Below, one piece after another: positions 34,313 to 42,488 of a DNA stretch of 64,000 nt. Each line of letters opens with the position of its first letter. Position 1 is the first letter of the stretch. A program made the translations under genes and the position numbers. The DNA is from Salinibacterium sp. dk2585. Lineage in GTDB: Bacteria > Actinomycetota > Actinomycetes > Actinomycetales > Microbacteriaceae. The notes beneath the pieces were generated by a model. It searched no databases, was not told where the DNA came from, and worked only from the letters and a program-made list of their open reading frames with translations. Where the stretch lies: assembly GCF_008001035.1 (NCBI RefSeq), contig NZ_CP042856.1, positions 248,001 through 312,000 of the forward strand. The letters run 5' to 3'.

Positions 34313-35568
34313 GCGGGCCCGCTGAGGAAGGCGGCTCGCCCCGCCGGGGGCCGTTCAGCGCGCTTCGACACCGGCGCTTTGCGATCTTCTGGGTTGCCGC
34401 CGCGGTGTCCACGACGGGCACGTGGCTAAGCAACCTCGCCGTGCCGTTCGTCATCTTCGAGATGACGCACAGCGCCACCTGGGTGGGCATCGGCGCGGCG
34501 GCACAGTTCATCCCCAACGTGCTCATGGGCCCCCTCGGCGGAGCATGGGCCGATCGCTTCGACCGCAGGCGAGTGCTGATCGGCACGCAGATCTTCGGCA
34601 GCCTCGCCGCCCTGATCCTGTTCCTCGTCGTCGCCTCGGGCACGCAGAACCCGCTCCTCGTCATCCTGCCCGTCACCCTGCAGGGGATCTTCGGCGGGCT
34701 GAACCTGCCCAGCTGGCAGGCGCTCGTGCACGACCTCGTGCCGAGGGAGGACATCCAGTCGGCGGTCACCCTTAACACGATGCAGTTCAACGTGGGCCGG
34801 GCGCTCGGACCCGCCCTCGCGGGCATCCTCATCGGAACGCTCGGGCCCAGTCCAGCGTTCCTGCTCAACAGCGTCTCGTTCGTGTTCGTGCTGGTCGCGC
34901 TCATCGCGATCGGGGGCGGCGCGCGGCGGGCCCTCGCGAAGCCGCGCATCAGTGCGCTCAGGAGCTTCGGCACCGCGCTCTCCTACATCCGCCGCCAGCG
35001 CGGGATCACGGTGTCGATCATCGTGTCGATCGCGATCGGCATTCTCTTCAACCCCGTCTTCAACCTCACGATCATCCTCGCGTCCACCGTCTACGACGCC
35101 GGCGGACTCGAACTCGGCATCATGACCGCCGCCGCCGGGGTGGGGGCACTCATCGCGGGTCCGATCGTCGCGTCGTCGAAGCATCCGCTCTCCCTCGTCA
35201 CGCTTGCCGGGATGTTGGGCGTCGGCGCGGCCGTGCTCGTGCTGGGCGCCGTGGAGAACTACATCGCGGCCATCGCCGCCCTCTTCGTCGCGGGCGCAGG
35301 CTTCCTCACCGTCATCGCGGGCGTCAACACCGCCATCCAGCTCATCGTCACCGACCGGATGCGCGGCAGCGTGATCGCCGTGCGCATCATGCTCTACACC
35401 CTGTCGATGGCGGTGGGCGCGCTCATCATGGGCGGCATCGCCGACTGGCTCGGGGTGCGCGAGTCCCTCATGATCGCGGGAGCCGCCATGCTGTTGCTCG
35501 GGCTGCTGCTCCTGGTGCGGCGCGACGCGGGAATCGGTCGGCTCGACGACCCGCAGGACGAGGACTAG
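34309..35568 (+). CDS. MFS transporter (EntS/MFS_3-like exporter)
   Basis: The protein has about 12 hydrophobic segments beginning with FAIFWVAAAVSTTGTWLSNLAVPFVIFEMTHS, the inter-span loop GGAWADRFDRRRVLIGTQ (MFS motif A) and a second-half counterpart. This resembles the EntS-like group of exporters. The start is uncertain: TTG 34309 overlaps the DppF-like stop and gives 419 aa with a short Gly/Pro/Glu-rich lead before FSALRHRRF. An export role at the end of an import-catabolism operon could be product or by-product efflux; unproven. Confidence 0.82.
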   Translation: MSGPAEEGGSPRRGPFSALRHRRFAIFWVAAAVSTTGTWLSNLAVPFVIFEMTHSATWVGIGAAAQFIPNVLMGPLGGAWADRFDRRRVLIGTQIFGSLAALILFLVVASGTQNPLLVILPVTLQGIFGGLNLPSWQALVHDLVPREDIQSAVTLNTMQFNVGRALGPALAGILIGTLGPSPAFLLNSVSFVFVLVALIAIGGGARRALAKPRISALRSFGTALSYIRRQRGITVSIIVSIAIGILFNPVFNLTIILASTVYDAGGLELGIMTAAAGVGALIAGPIVASSKHPLSLVTLAGMLGVGAAVLVLGAVENYIAAIAALFVAGAGFLTVIAGVNTAIQLIVTDRMRGSVIAVRIMLYTLSMAVGALIMGGIADWLGVRESLMIAGAAMLLLGLLLLVRRDAGIGRLDDPQDED

Positions 35569-35622
35569 AGGGGGTCACGCCCACTCTTCAAGTATCGCAC
35601 CGCCCGGACCAACAGGAGCATC

Positions 35623-36155
35623 ATGAGCGGAGAGGTTCACGCAACCCCGTGGAATGACAAACCACTTGGCGGTCCCGACTCACCCGAACGGTTCCTTGAC
35701 GGTGCCGCCGCAATCGTGGGTTCTGGCCACGTGGTGGGCTCACACGAGGAAGGCTCGCGCGGTAAGAACAACGGATATGTGTCGGTGCCGCGGTGGGTGA
35801 GTTCTATCAGGAGAGCAGGCGCATCATTGCCGAGCACGAACTCGACTTCTTCGCAGGCTTCCACGTGTACCCCCGGCACGTCGCTCACACGGTGATGATC
35901 ATTTTCAACCAGGACTCGGAAAAGGGCCGTCGCCGCTCTGACCTCGCGTTTCGCGAGCTTGCCGCTGTGGCAAAGCGGTACGGCTACTCGGAGTATCGCG
36001 TGCACCTCGACTACATGGACCTGCTCGCTGATCAGTATGACTTCAACAACCACGCGTTGTGGCGAACCCAGGAGAGGGTAAGGGATACGCTCGATCCCAA
36101 CGGGATCCTGTCGCCGGGCAAGCACGGCGTGCGGTCTTCGCGGTATCGCTCGTAG
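35623..36155 (+). pseudogene. Broken VAO/PCMH-type FAD-linked oxidase
   Basis: A start with AGGAG upstream encodes an N-terminal piece (ERFLDGAAAIVGSGHVVGSHEE). The frame then enters RGKNNGY and runs out of family sense. In another frame, from about 35793, GEFYQESRRIIAEHELDFF...EYRVHLDYMDLLADQYDFNNHALWRTQERVRDTLDPNGILSPGKHG matches the C-terminus of 4-cresol dehydrogenase/vanillyl-alcohol oxidase proteins, including the intact one at 43973-45505 (compare DALDPDGILSPGSHG). About 1 kb of the middle is missing and a frameshift is present near 35793. The two C-termini differ at many positions, so it is a remnant of a different VAO-type gene, not a fresh copy. Confidence 0.75.
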
Positions 36156-36222
36156 GAGCCCGTCGAGAGAGCGTTGCGGGTTCCCTTGTTGCAGGACAAG
36201 AACGGGTGACTTTCCATCCTGA

Positions 36223-36235
36223 GGAATCCGATTCC
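36223..36235. promoter_or_regulatory. 13-bp palindrome GGAATCCGATTCC upstream of the NMT1-type transporter operon
   Basis: GGAATC and GATTCC are perfect inverted half sites around one C, 88 bp before ATG 36323. The GGAA...TTCC layout resembles binding sites reported for IclR-family proteins, and an IclR gene closes this operon. Inference only. Confidence 0.3.
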
Positions 36236-36322
36236 GGCGAATAGGCTTCGCGACCCCAAAGCTGATTAGGTGTGCTCAATCCTCTCTGGATCGCACACAA
36301 CAAGGAAGTTGGAGGGGGAGCT

Positions 36323-37315
36323 ATGCGCTCTTCACGCAATCACACTCGTCGCAGGCTGGTAACGCTTGCGTCGCTCACAGCAGTCGCTGGCCTCGCCCTG
36401 ACTGGCTGCACCGCCGCCGCGGGCGGTGGCGAGGCAGCAGACGGACCGACGGAGATCTCGGTCGTCTTGGCATCGATCGCCTTCGAGAACGCCTACCAGG
36501 CGAAGGAGCAAGGGTTCTTCGAGGACGAGGGCCTCGACGTGACCCTGGTGCCGGGTGGGGACCCGGCCGCGAACCTGGCCCAGCTGGTCTCCGGTGAAGT
36601 CGACTTCGCAATGGTGGCCGGATCGACGGCAGTCACCGCTGTCACGAATGGCCTTCCCGTGAAGGTCGTGCTCAATAACGAGTCCATCGACCCCGAGGCA
36701 GGCACGTCGGGTCTCGTCTCGGCGCCGGGCAGCCCCATCACCTCGATGGAGGACATGGAGGGCAAGTCTGTCGCTGTGCTCGGGCTCGCGACCGGAGCAG
36801 AACTCCAGCTGTACGAAGCTGCCGAAGAAGCTGGGGTTCCCTTCGACTCGATGCAACTCGTCGTGACCCCGCTCCCGGGAATGCTGGAGGCGGTAGGAGC
36901 CGGCCACGTCGACACCGCTCTGATCTTTCCGCCCTTCTACGACATCGCGAAAGAACAGGGGTTCACGGTCATCGGCGAACCGACGCGCGAATACGGTGGC
37001 GGCATGCCGAACACGCTGTGGATGGCGTCCGAGAACACGGTCGAGACCCGTCCCGACTTGGTGGACCGCTTCCGGAACGCAATGAGCAAGGCAGCGGACT
37101 TCTACAACGACAACTACGAAGACGCACGTCGAATCACGGGAGAGCACACCGAGATCCCGCCGGAGCTCCTCGCGAACCGCGTGTACGTCGAGCGCGACCC
37201 CGCCGTGTATGTCGATCGGTACCAGTACCTGATCGACACGATGGTGCGCTTCGGCCAGGTGGAGAACCCTCCGACCGTCAAGGAGCTCCTCGCCGAGGGA
37301 ACGCCGACCCGCTAG
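36323..37315 (+). CDS. ABC transporter substrate-binding lipoprotein, NMT1/SsuA-like
   Basis: MRSSRNHTRRRLVTLASLTAVAGLALTGC is a lipoprotein signal with lipobox ALTGC. Then ISVVLASIAFENAYQAKEQGFFEDEGLDVTLVPGGDPAANLAQLVSGEVDFAMVAGSTAV is the classic NMT1/SsuA/TauA-type beginning, where the solute pocket is set. ATG 36323 is preceded by GGAGGGGGAG. The family binds sulfonates, nitrate, pyrimidine precursors, and aromatic acids such as phthalates. The following aromatic-type enzymes make an aromatic substrate likely, but nothing in the sequence fixes it. Confidence 0.9.
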   Translation: MRSSRNHTRRRLVTLASLTAVAGLALTGCTAAAGGGEAADGPTEISVVLASIAFENAYQAKEQGFFEDEGLDVTLVPGGDPAANLAQLVSGEVDFAMVAGSTAVTAVTNGLPVKVVLNNESIDPEAGTSGLVSAPGSPITSMEDMEGKSVAVLGLATGAELQLYEAAEEAGVPFDSMQLVVTPLPGMLEAVGAGHVDTALIFPPFYDIAKEQGFTVIGEPTREYGGGMPNTLWMASENTVETRPDLVDRFRNAMSKAADFYNDNYEDARRITGEHTEIPPELLANRVYVERDPAVYVDRYQYLIDTMVRFGQVENPPTVKELLAEGTPTR

Positions 37316-37343
37316 ACCTGCGCAGCTCGAAGAAAGTAGATCA

Positions 37344-38174
37344 GTGTTGACAAAGAGGCCACACGGCGCGTCGACGGGCGGCCGGAAGCTATCCGGCCGC
37401 CCCTCGGCACAGCCTTCCGCGGCTGCCATATGGGCCCGGCGCGGCATCCTCGTCGCCATCGTTCTTGGCGCCTGGCAGGTGGCCGTAGTAACGGGCGCGG
37501 CGCCAGGGCTGCTCCCGGCGGTGGACGATGTCGCGGTCGCATTCTTGGGAGTCTTCGGCCGCCCCGAGTTCTGGCAGGCGCTTGTCCAGACCATCTCCGC
37601 GGCACTGACCGGTGTAGCAATCGCCACGGCGGTCGGGGTGCCCGTCGGGCTTCTGCTCGGCGGCATCCCGGTAGCGGAGAGAGCCGCGCGCCTCGTGCTT
37701 GACTTCGGTCGCTCGTTCCCTGTCATTGCACTGCTTCCGGTGCTCATCCTCATGATGGGTGCCTCATGGCGCATGGAGGTGCTGGTCGTGTCGCTCGCCG
37801 CGGTCTGGCCGATCCTCGTTCAATCGCTGTACGGGGCCCAGCAAATGACGTCATCGGCTCGGGAGATGACGCGCAGCTACAGGATTCCGCGCCTCCTGGC
37901 TTTTCGGCGGGTGCTCCTGCCCGGCGCGCTCCCGATGATCTCGACGGGTCTTCGCATTGCGGTCGCAATCGCGCTCCTCGTCGCGGTTGCCGTGGAAGTG
38001 CTTAGCCAGACCCCGGGTCTCGGGCGACTCATCACCCTGGCTCAGGGAGGCAACCGCTGGGATCTGGCCGTCGCATACCTGGTGCTCATCGGTCTCTTCG
38101 GGTGGGCTGTGACATCGGCTCTCGCGTGGGCGGAAGGCCGTCTACTCCGCTGGAACCGGCAGGGGGAAGCATGA
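37344..38174 (+). CDS. ABC transporter permease, SsuC/TauC-like (first)
   Basis: The 276-aa protein has about six spans and the cytosolic EAA-type loop QMTSSAREMTRSYRIPRLLAFRRVLLPGALPMISTGLRIA. It pairs with a second permease 40 bp downstream, so the channel is a heterodimer, whereas most SsuC/TauC systems use a single permease gene. GTG 37344 is the likely start, with AAAG upstream. Confidence 0.9.
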   Translation: MLTKRPHGASTGGRKLSGRPSAQPSAAAIWARRGILVAIVLGAWQVAVVTGAAPGLLPAVDDVAVAFLGVFGRPEFWQALVQTISAALTGVAIATAVGVPVGLLLGGIPVAERAARLVLDFGRSFPVIALLPVLILMMGASWRMEVLVVSLAAVWPILVQSLYGAQQMTSSAREMTRSYRIPRLLAFRRVLLPGALPMISTGLRIAVAIALLVAVAVEVLSQTPGLGRLITLAQGGNRWDLAVAYLVLIGLFGWAVTSALAWAEGRLLRWNRQGEA

Positions 38175-38214
38175 AACTAATCGCACAGCCGAGTCACGGA
38201 AGGAGAGCGCTCGA

Positions 38215-39012
38215 ATGACCATCGTGCTCCGAGTAGTAGAGCGTGTTTGGCTCCCAATGGTGCTGGTCGCGCTGTGGTGGCTGCTGTCGGCCAGCAGCAC
38301 CTCCGTCTTCTTCCCTCCGCTGTCGAAGATCATGGAGGCGATGGTGGCGGACATAGCCACCGGCACCCTGCTTCGAGACATCAGCGTCAGCCTCACCAAC
38401 CTGTTCGCCGGTCTCGGGATCGCCATCGTCATCGGCGTCACCGTCGGTGTGTTGCTCGGGGAGCTTCCCCGTGTGCGGGAGGCCGTCGACCCCCTCATCC
38501 ACTTCTTCCGCGCTGTGCCCCAGACAGCCCTCGTGCCCCTCGTGATCGGCGCGATGGGAATCGGAGCGGCGCCGAAGATTGCGACCATCGCATTCGCCTG
38601 CGTGTGGCCCATCATCCTCAACTCAATCGATGGCGTCAGGAGCGTCGAACCCGCCGTGCGTTCCCTGTCGCAGGCCTACCGCATCCCTCCGCTGCTGCAC
38701 TTCGGGAGAGTGATCATCCCCTCAGCCCTGCCCCAGATCGTTGCGGGTGTTCGCGTGGCCCTGCCGATCGCAGTCGTCGTCATGGTCGTCAGCGAACTCT
38801 TCGCCGCGGAAGAGGGGATCGGCTATTACATCCTTAGGTCCTCCAGTGTCTTCCAGCTGCCCCAGACGTGGGCGGGCGCGATCCTCGTCGGTGTGCTGGG
38901 CTACGTGTTGAGTGAACTGTTCAACGTGTTGGAGAAGCGTCTGCTGCACTGGCACTACCGGTCGACAAACCCGACCCAAACGAAGACCCTCACGACTCAG
39001 AGAAAGAAGTAA
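38215..39012 (+). CDS. ABC transporter permease, SsuC/TauC-like (second)
   Basis: The 265-aa membrane protein carries the same EAA-type loop pattern (SVEPAVRSLSQAYRIPPLLHFGRVIIPSALPQIVAGVRVALP) as the previous permease. GGAAGGAG precedes ATG 38215. The loop has LGELPRVREAVDPLIHFFRAVPQTALVPLVI, typical of this permease class. Together with the first permease it forms the transmembrane pore. Confidence 0.9.
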   Translation: MTIVLRVVERVWLPMVLVALWWLLSASSTSVFFPPLSKIMEAMVADIATGTLLRDISVSLTNLFAGLGIAIVIGVTVGVLLGELPRVREAVDPLIHFFRAVPQTALVPLVIGAMGIGAAPKIATIAFACVWPIILNSIDGVRSVEPAVRSLSQAYRIPPLLHFGRVIIPSALPQIVAGVRVALPIAVVVMVVSELFAAEEGIGYYILRSSSVFQLPQTWAGAILVGVLGYVLSELFNVLEKRLLHWHYRSTNPTQTKTLTTQRKK

Positions 39013-39018
39013 GTGGAC

Positions 39019-39831
39019 ATGAGCGAAACTGCGACAGCGGCAGCACGAAGCCTGCCCAGCCACGCTGACGGCCGCACGCTGAGCGTGAGGGCTCTTGGCA
39101 AGAGTTATGGCACTGGGGCGCAGGAGAACTGGATCATCAGGAATCTGGATCTCGAGGTGCCGCCCGGTGAGTTCGTAGCTATCGTCGGACCGTCCGGGGT
39201 TGGCAAGACGACCCTCCTTCGCAGCTTGAGCGGACTCGTTCCGCCGACCGAGGGCGGCGTCTTCATCGACGGGTCGCCATTGGCCGAGCCGCACCCCGAG
39301 GTCGGGGTCGTGTTCCAGGACTACAGCCGCTCGCTTCTTCCGTGGATGACCACGCTAGACAATGTCGCGTTTCCGCTCCAAGGAAAGGGAATGAAGAAGG
39401 GGGAGCGCCTCGCCATTGCCGAGAAGAACCTCGCAGCGGTGGGTCTCGCCGGCAAGGGTCACTTGTACGCCTGGGAGATGTCAGGCGGCATGCAACAGCG
39501 AGTCGCAATTGCGCGTGCACTTGCCTACGACTCCAAGATCCTCCTCATGGATGAGCCATTCGCCTCGGTCGATGCGCAGACGCGACTCGACCTTGAGGAT
39601 CTCGTCGTTGACCTACACGTGAACCTCGGCGTCACGATCATCCTGGTGACACACGACATCGACGAAGCGCTGTATCTCGCCGACCGGGTAGTCGTGATCG
39701 CAGATAAGCCAGCTCACGTCGTCGACCAGATCGAGACGGGCTTCGGTAGCCATCGCGATCAAGTTGAGACGCGCGCGGACCCGCGCTTTGCTGAGGCTCG
39801 CGGTCGGATCCTCACGCGGTTGCGGGCGTAA
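39019..39831 (+). CDS. ABC transporter ATP-binding protein, SsuB/TauB-like
   Basis: The ATPase has Walker A GPSGVGKTT, Q-loop FQDYSRSLLPWMT, signature MSGGMQQR, Walker B ILLMDEPFASVD and VTHDIDEALYLADR, all typical of the SsuB/TauB group. Start is either ATG 39019 or GTG 39013; the AGAAAGAAG upstream fits both. It completes the four-gene transporter from 36323. Confidence 0.92.
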   Translation: MSETATAAARSLPSHADGRTLSVRALGKSYGTGAQENWIIRNLDLEVPPGEFVAIVGPSGVGKTTLLRSLSGLVPPTEGGVFIDGSPLAEPHPEVGVVFQDYSRSLLPWMTTLDNVAFPLQGKGMKKGERLAIAEKNLAAVGLAGKGHLYAWEMSGGMQQRVAIARALAYDSKILLMDEPFASVDAQTRLDLEDLVVDLHVNLGVTIILVTHDIDEALYLADRVVVIADKPAHVVDQIETGFGSHRDQVETRADPRFAEARGRILTRLRA

Positions 39832-39845
39832 GCAGGCCTCAGCGT

Positions 39846-39875
39846 TGCTGGAGTCAGCGCTGCTGGAGTCAGCGC
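39846..39875. repeat. Perfect 15-bp tandem duplication between convergent genes
   Basis: TGCTGGAGTCAGCGC occurs twice without a gap. Each copy can form a small GCTG/CAGC hairpin, and GCGCTG/CAGCGC can form a larger one across the junction. The second copy contains the stop codon of the minus-strand IclR gene. It may act as a convergent terminator. Confidence 0.6.
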
Positions 39876-40633
39876 TGCGCCGCCATGGTGATGGCGCGGA
39901 GCTGGCTCTGCACCTCCGCGGCCACACTCCCCAGCGCGTGTGCGAGGGGGATGGCATCTTTCGCCGTGGTCAGCCTGGACATCGGGGCAGACACGCACAT
40001 GGCGGCCTTTGGCTGGCCCGTCGAGTCGGTGAGAACGTGGCTCACGCTGGCGATCCCCGCCTCCAACTCGCCAAACTCCACCGCCCAGCCACGTTTGCGG
40101 GTTCGGTCGAGCTCGGCGGTGAACGCTGTCCAATCTGAAATCGTGCGATCAGTTCTCTTCTCAAGAGTTCGGGTTGGAAAACGGCGAGCCACGTCGTCTG
40201 AGCTGAGGCGTGCAAGGATCGCGCGCCCAGCGCTGCATGCGTGGGCAGGCAGGAGCTGGCCCAGAAGAGACGACACACGGATCGCGCGGTTGCCCTCAAA
40301 TGACTCGACGAATCGACACTGCCGACCTTCGAGAATCGCGATCGACACGGTCTCGCCGAGGTCGCGAGCTGCCTGCTGGGCGAGTACCCCGCTGGCTTCC
40401 CGGAGTCGTGGTGCGCCGCTGGCCGCTAGTGCCATCTCGTGAAGCGCGGGCCCTGCGAAGTAGGCGCCGCCAACAGCCTCCTGCCGCACGAAGCCCAGTC
40501 GACGGCATGCAGCGAGGAGCCGGTGGGCCGTCGAGTCTGCGACCGCGAGTTCGTTCGCCACCTCTCGCACCGAGAGTTGGCCGCGCTGGCTCATCAACTG
40601 GATGACGAGAAGTGCGTTCTCTGCCGAACTCAT
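39869..40633 (-). CDS. IclR-family transcriptional regulator
   Basis: The N-terminal winged helix reads ENALLVIQLMSQRGQLSVREVANELAVADSTAHRLLAACRRLGFVRQE; the rest is the IclR effector domain (ACSAGRAILARLSSDD, RGWAVEFGELEAGIASVSHVLTDSTG). ATG 40633 is chosen because GGTGAG lies 6 bp upstream; an in-frame ATG at 40654 would add seven residues. It is convergent with the NMT1-type transporter and divergent from the stilbene-cleaving dioxygenase gene, so it may control one or both. Confidence 0.9.
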   Translation of the reverse strand: MSSAENALLVIQLMSQRGQLSVREVANELAVADSTAHRLLAACRRLGFVRQEAVGGAYFAGPALHEMALAASGAPRLREASGVLAQQAARDLGETVSIAILEGRQCRFVESFEGNRAIRVSSLLGQLLPAHACSAGRAILARLSSDDVARRFPTRTLEKRTDRTISDWTAFTAELDRTRKRGWAVEFGELEAGIASVSHVLTDSTGQPKAAMCVSAPMSRLTTAKDAIPLAHALGSVAAEVQSQLRAITMAAQR

Positions 40634-40663
40634 GCGGAGCTCACCCTCTCTCATCAGCGGGCA

Positions 40664-40708
40664 ACCGTTTCGGCATTCCCGGGCCGCTACCACTCTACCG
40701 TTTCCGCA
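40664..40708. promoter_or_regulatory. Two near-identical 12-bp repeats ACCGTTTCSGCA, 33 bp apart
   Basis: ACCGTTTCGGCA at 40664-40675 and ACCGTTTCCGCA at 40697-40708 differ at one base and are spaced by three helical turns in the divergent IclR/dioxygenase intergenic region. Candidate operator pair. Confidence 0.4.
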
Positions 40709-40869
40709 GGGTGGAATGGATTGCAGCTTTCTAGGTCTGCGGCGTCGCGCCTGATTGAGTGTGGCGTATTGGGGCCAACGCTGCCTCCGGATACCGGGGC
40801 GGAGATTGGTCTTGGGTCTGCCGGGTTGCTTCAGCCAGGGCAGTGAGATTGACGACCGACGGAGAGCCT

Positions 40870-42417
40870 ATGTCCCATCAAAACGACCCCTCGGAGGACG
40901 CCCGAGCGGAGCAGCTGGCCTGGGTGCGGAAGGAGCCGAAGGCTCCCATCCCGACACCATCGCCCTACCCCATGATCCGCTTTGCTGAGCCGGCGCATCC
41001 ATTCGACAGGCCCGTTCGCGTCGAAGCTGACATCGACGGGCTCGAGTGTGTGCAGGGTGCCATCCCGGCGCACCTTGACGGCACGTATTACAAGGTCGTG
41101 AGCGACCGCCAGTTCCCGTCGTTCGTCGAGAACGACCTCGGCTACTTCAACGACGACGGCATGGCCCTGGCGTTTCGATTCCACGACGGCAAGGTCACCT
41201 ACAAGAGCCGATTCATCCGGACGCCTCGGTTCCAGGCCGAGCGCGCGGCCGGTCGCTCACTGTTCGGCAAGTATCGCAACCAGTTCGACGACGACGCGAT
41301 GGTCGAGGGGATGCTGCGTGGGAACGCCAACACCAACCTCTTCTTCCACGGCGGCAAGCTGTACGCGGCCAAGGAGGACTCGCCGCCCATCATCCTGGAC
41401 CCCGACACGCTCGACACGCTCGGCGTGTACGACTTTGAGGGCTCGCTGACATCCAAGTCGTCGACGGCTCATCCCAAGGTCGATCCACTGACCGGCGAGA
41501 TGGTCTTCTTCGGATACGCCGCGAAGGGCGACACGACGCGGGACATCGCGTACTACGAGGCGGACAGCACGGGCCAGATCATCCATGAGACCTGGTTCAA
41601 AGCTCCCTACTCGGCGATGGTGCACGACTTTGCCGTGACCCAGAACTACGTCATCTTTCCGATCATCCCCCTGCGGAGCGAGAGGGAATGGATCGAGGAG
41701 GGCAAGTCTGCCTTCCAATGGGATGCGAGTGAGGACGTCTACCTCGGCGTGATCCCACGAAAGGGTGACGGTGCGGGAATCCGATGGTTCCGGGGTCGCT
41801 CACGCTTCTCGAGCCACATCCTCGGTGCTTTCGATGATGGACGGTACATCTACATTGACAGCCCGGTCTCGGAGAGTAAGTACTTCCCGTGGTTCCCCAA
41901 CATGGACGGGACACCCCACGACCCGGTCAAGGGGCAGACCACGCTCACGAGGTGGACAATCGACCTCCACGACGGCGCCGACGGATTCACCGAGTCGCAG
42001 ATCTCGAAGCTCGGCGTCGAGTTCCCTCGCATGGACGACCGCTTCGAGACGATGAAGCACACCTGGGGTGCGATGGCGGTCAGCGCTGTTCCCGGAATCG
42101 AGGTGCAGGGGCACGGCTTCCGCTGGATCTCGACAATCGACTATGCGACGGGCGAGCAGAAGCTGTATTACCCCGGTGACGGTTCGACGGTCGGCGAGCC
42201 CGTGTTCGTGCCAGGGAGCGCCAACGCACCAGAGGGACACGGCTACGTGTTCGTGCTGGTATCACGCCGCGATGCGATGCACAGCGAACTCGTCGTGCTC
42301 GACGCGCAGAACATCGACAAGGAGCCCGTATGCACCCTTCGCATGCCGCTGCGCGTTCCGAAGGGGCTCCACGGCAACTGGGTTTCGGCTGAGGAGCTCG
42401 CCCAGCGAACGGACTGA
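40870..42417 (+). CDS. Carotenoid/stilbene-cleaving dioxygenase family protein
   Basis: Non-heme iron enzymes of this family cleave C=C bonds, giving two carbonyl products. The four iron-ligand histidines are present at His201 (STAHPKV), His252 (MVHDFAV), His316 (SSHILGAF) and His501 (GLHGNWVS). FGKYRN with Lys134 resembles the Lys that binds the phenolic OH in lignostilbene dioxygenases. ATG 40870 is preceded by GGAGAG and gives 515 aa. The next genes encode an aldehyde dehydrogenase and a VAO-type oxidase acting on phenols, so the likely substrate is a phenolic stilbene or isoeugenol-like compound giving an aromatic aldehyde. Carotenoid substrates are less likely in this context. Confidence 0.88.
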   Translation: MSHQNDPSEDARAEQLAWVRKEPKAPIPTPSPYPMIRFAEPAHPFDRPVRVEADIDGLECVQGAIPAHLDGTYYKVVSDRQFPSFVENDLGYFNDDGMALAFRFHDGKVTYKSRFIRTPRFQAERAAGRSLFGKYRNQFDDDAMVEGMLRGNANTNLFFHGGKLYAAKEDSPPIILDPDTLDTLGVYDFEGSLTSKSSTAHPKVDPLTGEMVFFGYAAKGDTTRDIAYYEADSTGQIIHETWFKAPYSAMVHDFAVTQNYVIFPIIPLRSEREWIEEGKSAFQWDASEDVYLGVIPRKGDGAGIRWFRGRSRFSSHILGAFDDGRYIYIDSPVSESKYFPWFPNMDGTPHDPVKGQTTLTRWTIDLHDGADGFTESQISKLGVEFPRMDDRFETMKHTWGAMAVSAVPGIEVQGHGFRWISTIDYATGEQKLYYPGDGSTVGEPVFVPGSANAPEGHGYVFVLVSRRDAMHSELVVLDAQNIDKEPVCTLRMPLRVPKGLHGNWVSAEELAQRTD

Positions 42418-42488
42418 GTCACCTGCGCTCACCATTGGGCAGCCGCAGAACACCTCTCAACAACGACGACCTCACGGAGAAGAACACG

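Noticed and set aside
35623-35895. A small intact 90-aa gene
   Set aside because: It fits better as the N-terminal remnant of a broken VAO-type gene, with the matching C-terminus in another frame just downstream.
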